Shown here: positions 49,036 to 52,509 of the stretch, in pieces
Layout: the number at the start of each line of letters is the position of its first letter
Numbering within the stretch: position 1 is the first letter of the stretch
NCBI GenBank assembly: GCA_016872495.1
Contig: VGZT01000012.1
Coordinates: 1-52,509 of the forward strand
DNA from: SAR202 cluster bacterium
GTDB taxonomy: Bacteria > Chloroflexota > Dehalococcoidia > Lucifugimonadales > Lucifugimonadaceae
DNA length: 52,509 bases
Reading direction: 5' to 3'
Position numbers and translations under genes: made by a program
Notes under the pieces: model-generated
Databases searched by the model: none
What the model was told of the DNA's origin: nothing
The model's input: the letters and a program-made list of their open reading frames with translations, nothing else

Positions 49036-49949
49036 TACGCCTTCACCACGTGGGCACCCTTGATTGTCGGCATGACGACGCGCGTCTTCCCGGCGACGCC
49101 GAAGAGCCGCGCCGCCTCCGTCATCTCGTAAGCAACGGTCATCTCACGCGCGCTCGCCAGCGCGATGACAGAAGGCCCGGCCCCGGAGAGAAACCCGCCG
49201 TGGGCACCGGCAGCGAGCGCGGCCTTGATCACGTGGTTTAGATAAGGAAACAGGCTGCTGCGCGCCGGCTGGTGCAGGCGATCTTCCGTGGCCACCTTCA
49301 GGGCGTCGAAGTTCCGGTTCGCAAGCGCGTTCACGAGCAGCGCGGCGCGTCCGATGTTGTAGACGGCGTCTGATCGAGACACCTCGGCGGGCAAGGCCAG
49401 CCGGGTCTCCATGGTGCTGCCCTTCGACGACTGGTCGGGGACGAAGATCACTGCTTTCAACTCGGGCGGGAGGCTGACCGGATCGGTGTACCAGTGCGCC
49501 CCGTGCTTGACGCCGATCTGGCAGCCGCCGAGGAGGGCTGGCGCCACGTTGTCCGGGTGACCCTCGATAGAGGCCGCGAGGTCAAGCAGCTCCCTCATCT
49601 CGAACCGCCTGTCGAGGAACGAGGCGCCCGCCAGGATCCCGGCCACGATGGCTGCGGAGCTGCTCCCGAGTCCACTGGCTACAGGGACCGAATTCCTGCA
49701 GCGGTAGGCGAACTCGTCTGGCTTGACGCCGGCCGCGCGGAAGGCTGACATGAGCCCGGTGATGACCAGATTGCGCGAGTCGCGCGGAAGCGAGGCCTCG
49801 CCCTCGCCTTCGATCTGAAAACCGAAAGGCGCGCGCTCGACCGTGGTTTCATTCCAGATGTCGAGAGCGAAGCCTATGCAGTCGAATCCGGGACCGATGT
49901 TGGCAGTAGTCGCCGGGACCCGGACAGTGACGCGGCGGACCGAATTCAT
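49035..49949 (-). CDS. thrB: Homoserine kinase
   Basis: 304 residues, GHMP kinase. Makes O-phosphohomoserine for threonine. VRVPATTANIGPGFDCIGFA is the N-terminal GHMP signature, SVPVASGLGSSSAAIVAGIL the phosphate-binding loop, and AHGGFLSGAGPSVIALAS the third motif. GHPDNVAPALLGGCQ also fits. First gene of the operon with lysC and two GT2 genes; thrC and hom are not adjacent. The divergent partner is a hydroxyacid dehydrogenase, which shares the promoter region. Confidence 0.96.
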   Translation of the reverse strand: MNSVRRVTVRVPATTANIGPGFDCIGFALDIWNETTVERAPFGFQIEGEGEASLPRDSRNLVITGLMSAFRAAGVKPDEFAYRCRNSVPVASGLGSSSAAIVAGILAGASFLDRRFEMRELLDLAASIEGHPDNVAPALLGGCQIGVKHGAHWYTDPVSLPPELKAVIFVPDQSSKGSTMETRLALPAEVSRSDAVYNIGRAALLVNALANRNFDALKVATEDRLHQPARSSLFPYLNHVIKAALAAGAHGGFLSGAGPSVIALASAREMTVAYEMTEAARLFGVAGKTRVVMPTIKGAHVVKA

Positions 49950-49988
49950 CTTTACCGGTGCCGTAGCAGTGAAAAGCCCAACCGTAAA

Positions 49989-49996
49989 AGTATAAT
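49989..49996. promoter_or_regulatory. Overlapping divergent -10 boxes (thrB operon / dehydrogenase)
   Basis: AGTATAAT contains TATAAT on the plus strand (49991-49996) and TATACT on the minus strand (49994-49989). The plus box lies 54 bases before the dehydrogenase ATG, the minus box about 40 before thrB. -35 elements are weak on both sides; the two promoters cannot be occupied at once. Confidence 0.45.
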
Positions 49997-50050
49997 CCCG
50001 CGGCAGCGCAAAGCCACCGCATCGCGGATCGGAAACAGAAGGGCGTGACC

Positions 50051-51052
50051 ATGCCGGGTGTTCAAGTTGTTGTGCTGGGACCAGCTTCAGACAAGCGCAC
50101 TCAGGCTTCCGTCGAGCGGTATGGGCGGCTGGCTGCCCAGCAAGGCGGCGTAGTTTCGATCAAATTCATAGACTCGGCTCTGCCGGAGGAGAAGGTCGCA
50201 GCTGAGGCCAGGGACGCGATCGCGCTCATACCTGCCTCGACCAGGGTCTTCAAGACCAGCCTGATCAAGCGGCTTCCAAAGTTGAAGCTGGTGCAGGTCA
50301 CGAGTGCCGGTACGGACTGGATCGACAAGGCGGCCCTGGGTGAGCTGGGGGTCAGGGTAGCCAACAACGGAGGCGGCAATGCTCCCGCGGTGGCCGAGCA
50401 CACCATCGCACTTATCTTCTCCGTCTACCGCAAATACGAGCACCAATTGAATAGCGCGCGCGGCCGCAAGTGGGCGACTGACATTCCTGGCGAACTGGAA
50501 GAGTTCCACACCCTGGTCGGAAAGACGGTGGGAATCGTTGGCCTCGGCCGGATCGGCTCAAGAGTCGCGGCGCGACTTGCCGGCTGGGAGTGCGATCTGA
50601 TCTATCACGACGTGGCTCGCATTTCACGCGAGACCGAAAAGGCCCTGAAGGTAACGCGTGTACCTCTCGATGAGCTATTGAGGACCTCGGATGTCGTTAC
50701 GCTCCACGTGCCCCTCGAGCGCACCACGTATCACATGATCGGTGCCAGAGAACTGAAGCTGATGAAGCCAACGGCGATCCTGATCAACGCCTGCCGGGGG
50801 CCGGTGGTTGACGAGACCGCCCTCATCCAGGCGCTCAAAGACCGGGTCATCTTTGGCGCAGGCCTGGACGTGGTGGAAGTCGAACCAACGCCCGACGACA
50901 ACCCCCTGTTCGACCTTCCGAATGTGACGATCACGCCACACACGGCGTCGCGCTCTGTCGAGTCGAGCCTTGCCAGCACCGAATTCGCGATCCAGAACGT
51001 GACCCGGCTGGCGAAGGGCCAGGAGCCGGAGTCGATCGTTCCGCCGGTTTGA
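50051..51052 (+). CDS. D-isomer specific 2-hydroxyacid dehydrogenase
   Basis: About 333 residues. Substrate-binding segment LKLVQVTSAGTDWIDKAAL, NAD Rossmann VGIVGLGRIGSRVAARLAGW, TLHVPLERTTYHMIG, the catalytic Arg in LINACRGPVVDETALIQALK, Glu in AGLDVVEVEPTPDDNPLF and catalytic His in VTITPHTASRS. Acts on a 2-oxo/2-hydroxy acid; phosphoglycerate, glycerate or formate type cannot be distinguished here. Without an ACT domain it is unlikely to be a regulated SerA. ATG 50051 is preferred over GTG 50045 as AAGGG lies seven bases before it. Confidence 0.9.
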   Translation: MPGVQVVVLGPASDKRTQASVERYGRLAAQQGGVVSIKFIDSALPEEKVAAEARDAIALIPASTRVFKTSLIKRLPKLKLVQVTSAGTDWIDKAALGELGVRVANNGGGNAPAVAEHTIALIFSVYRKYEHQLNSARGRKWATDIPGELEEFHTLVGKTVGIVGLGRIGSRVAARLAGWECDLIYHDVARISRETEKALKVTRVPLDELLRTSDVVTLHVPLERTTYHMIGARELKLMKPTAILINACRGPVVDETALIQALKDRVIFGAGLDVVEVEPTPDDNPLFDLPNVTITPHTASRSVESSLASTEFAIQNVTRLAKGQEPESIVPPV

Positions 51053-51122
51053 GGTTCGCGGGCGAGCCCTTTCGGGCGCATCCTGCGGCAGCTTCGCCCG
51101 TATAATGCGAAGGTTGTGCCGT

Positions 51123-51198
51123 CGGGGAGTAGCGCAGCTGGTAGCGCGCAGCGTTCGGGACGCTGAGGTCCCGGGTTCGAATCCCGGCTCCCCGACCA
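51123..51198 (+). tRNA. tRNA-Pro (CGG)
   Basis: Plus-strand cloverleaf. Acceptor CGGGGAG/CTCCCCG, D-arm GCGCAGCTGGTAGCGC, anticodon stem CAGCG/CGCTG with loop TTCGGGA giving anticodon CGG. T-arm CCGGGTTCGAATCCCGG, discriminator A, and an encoded CCA. Sequence composition changes just downstream. Confidence 0.96.
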
Positions 51199-51384
51199 AT
51201 CTATGCCAGATTCGGCCGATCGCTGCCTGACAAAACGTTTTGACAGCAATTGGCTTCCGAACCGGATGTCAGCAGATTCTGTAGCAACCGGGCGGATGCT
51301 GACGACAGCCGAGCCGAGTGAGTCGGCGAAATGCCATACCGAGCCGATGTCGTGCGTCATTCATGGGCGGACCACGAAGGTTCT

Positions 51385-52113
51385 TTATCTACGGAGAATC
51401 TTTTCGCTCTCTCTGGCTACCTTGAAGAGCGACTCAACGTCTTGCCGGCAATAGGCTTCCAGCAGCGCGCTATCCTCATCGGTACCGTCCCCGGTCCGCA
51501 ACCTTTTCAGCAGTTCAAGGATTTTCATATTTCCAGTGGCCTGGTCGGCGTAGGTGCAGTCATGACCGCGCAAATCGGGACAACGGCGTATTCCGAACTC
51601 CCACTCAAGGGCTTCCAGCGAATAGTGCGCCATCTGCCTGCCGATTTTTCGCACGTAGCGGTGATCCCTGACAGACCTTTTCATTTCGCTCGATTTCCGT
51701 AAGACCACATGCATGTTCACCCACGTCTTCTGAGCCAGAACGTGGTTCTTGCCGAACACCTCCCTGAACCGATGAAGTTCATCACTCTCGATTTCGCCGC
51801 CCGAGAAGACGACGACCGAGTTCACTTCTGAGCAGGCGCAATGCAGATCTTCCAGTGCGTATTTGAGGCCGGTCGCACTAAGCGGACGGTCATCATCGCC
51901 ACTGAGCAAGAGCCGGAAACGCTCGGTTCCCTTACGTTGCGGCCAATACAGACCAAGAGCGGCCTCATGGCCAGCACCACTTCCTTCGAAATCCAGGTAC
52001 AGCGATTTGGTGGGTCTGAAGCCGTCGTGCAGATCGAACAGCTTGCTGGCGAACTGTAGTTTGGCTGACTCGGAGGCCGGCGGGAATTGACGTCTTGACC
52101 CTCGGAATTTCAT
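51385..52113 (-). CDS. RNase H-fold (YprB-like) predicted 3'-5' exonuclease
   Basis: About 242 residues. SLYLDFEGSGAGHEAALGLY gives the first Asp/Glu pair of a DEDD-type nuclease; SVVVFSGGEIESDELHRF occupies the second-motif region with ligands that look altered; HYSLEALEWEFGIRRCPDL and LLEAYCRQDVESLFKVARES (last Asp) match RNase_H_2/YprB-type proteins, predicted nucleases tied to helicase or CRISPR-like systems elsewhere. Base composition is clearly less GC-rich than the rest of the window, suggesting acquisition. ATG 52113 is one start option, TTG 52140 another; an overlapping frame at 52213 may mean a shifted or longer N-terminus. Confidence 0.55.
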   Translation of the reverse strand: MKFRGSRRQFPPASESAKLQFASKLFDLHDGFRPTKSLYLDFEGSGAGHEAALGLYWPQRKGTERFRLLLSGDDDRPLSATGLKYALEDLHCACSEVNSVVVFSGGEIESDELHRFREVFGKNHVLAQKTWVNMHVVLRKSSEMKRSVRDHRYVRKIGRQMAHYSLEALEWEFGIRRCPDLRGHDCTYADQATGNMKILELLKRLRTGDGTDEDSALLEAYCRQDVESLFKVARESEKILRR

Positions 52114-52509
52114 CGGCAGATCTCGTATGACTAGTTGCAAGAACTGTCAGAACATCCGGAGTGCCGTGAATAGCCTCGAGAATACGCTCGTCGACATGCG
52201 ACGCCATTGACATCTACCGTCGGAGAGGCTGTCGGGCGTTACTCTACGGCATTGTCACCCCGCGGAGGGTTGCCCCACGACTTCGACCTGGGACTTCATA
52301 CGCTCAAAATATGAGCAACGGATCAGCTCCGCGGTGGCCGAAGTATCGGAAGCCCGTGCGCCTGATCGAGCGAGGCCTGCCGTCTACCCGGGCAGCCGTC
52401 CCGAGCTGAGTCTCGGTCGCTCTGATGAGCACACGCCCCGAGTTCAGTGGCGGCTGGACGCTGCCACTGCGCCCTTGCGCGACCTGTGCTCCGACACGTA
52501 CTGGTAAGC
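52114..52509. other. Unassigned low-GC tail of the window
   Basis: About 396 bases upstream of the nuclease with no gene I can support. A minus-strand frame from 52213 reads MASHVDERILEAIHGTPDVL and continues into the nuclease region in a different frame, possibly its true N-terminus if a frameshift is present. A 32-codon plus ORF at about 52311 has no recognisable features. No integrase, repeat or attachment copy of the tRNA end is seen before the window ends. Confidence 0.35.

Noticed and set aside
1-52509. CRISPR arrays, insertion sequences, prophage genes, rRNA genes
   Set aside because: No regularly spaced repeats, transposase motifs, phage structural genes or rRNA sequence seen.

Overview
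This is a gene-dense, GC-rich (roughly 60-65% by eye) bacterial chromosome segment. Most genes are housekeeping, packed on both strands with 1-10 nt overlaps and frequent TTG/GTG starts. The gene set (caa3-type cytochrome oxidase, Trp T-box leader, PheS/PheT, sirtuin, class III aminotransferases, molybdenum-cofactor genes) indicates an aerobic bacterium. Chloroflexota is my best guess, but this is inference from gene content and style, since no rRNA or phylogenetic marker was compared.

Layout. 1-6.6 kb: tail of an acyl-CoA synthetase-like enzyme, a decayed stretch, mgtE, a TauE/SafE exporter divergent from a class III aminotransferase, then wrecks of a dipeptide ABC permease and an S58 peptidase followed by an intact MFS transporter. 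6.6-11.3 kb: cvpA-HNH nuclease on the minus strand, cmk-plsC-glmS on the plus strand. 11.3-17.5 kb: minus-strand tryptophan operon in the order T-box leader, trpS, a 56-codon Trp-rich ORF, trpE, trpG, trpD, trpC, trpF (no trpB or trpA). 17.6-23.8 kb: a two-domain lipoprotein, pheS-pheT-moeA and an orphan. 24-28.8 kb: cytochrome c oxidase operon ctaC-D-E-F. 29-35 kb: rdgB, moaA, tRNA-Glu, argC, nth, an amidohydrolase and a polyprenyl synthase coupled to metG. 37-41.4 kb: rsmI, two tiny Cys-rich proteins, mazG, a DUF1461-like membrane protein, an FmdB-like zinc ribbon, a HAD phosphatase and apt. 41.8-45.2 kb: recF overlapping a sirtuin, then a GSA-aminotransferase-like enzyme. 45.2-51 kb: a TPR protein, operon thrB-lysC-GT2-GT2, and a D-2-hydroxyacid dehydrogenase. 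51.1 kb to end: tRNA-Pro, then a visibly less GC-rich stretch with an RNase H-fold nuclease.

The most interesting signal is in the trp operon. A classical Trp T-box (UGG specifier, terminator) precedes trpS. Between trpS and trpE lies a short ORF with five Trp codons within 20 codons. A 9-nt segment at its first Trp codon is perfectly complementary to the trpE Shine-Dalgarno region. This looks like a second, translation-level tryptophan sensor inside the operon, stacked on the T-box. Other points: recF appears to start at an ATC codon behind a good Shine-Dalgarno; two desulforedoxin-like mini-proteins sit in tandem; several genes have a -10 box immediately before the start codon and no Shine-Dalgarno (candidate leaderless mRNAs); a decayed peptide-utilisation cluster is visible at 4.7-5.4 kb; and composition changes sharply after tRNA-Pro.
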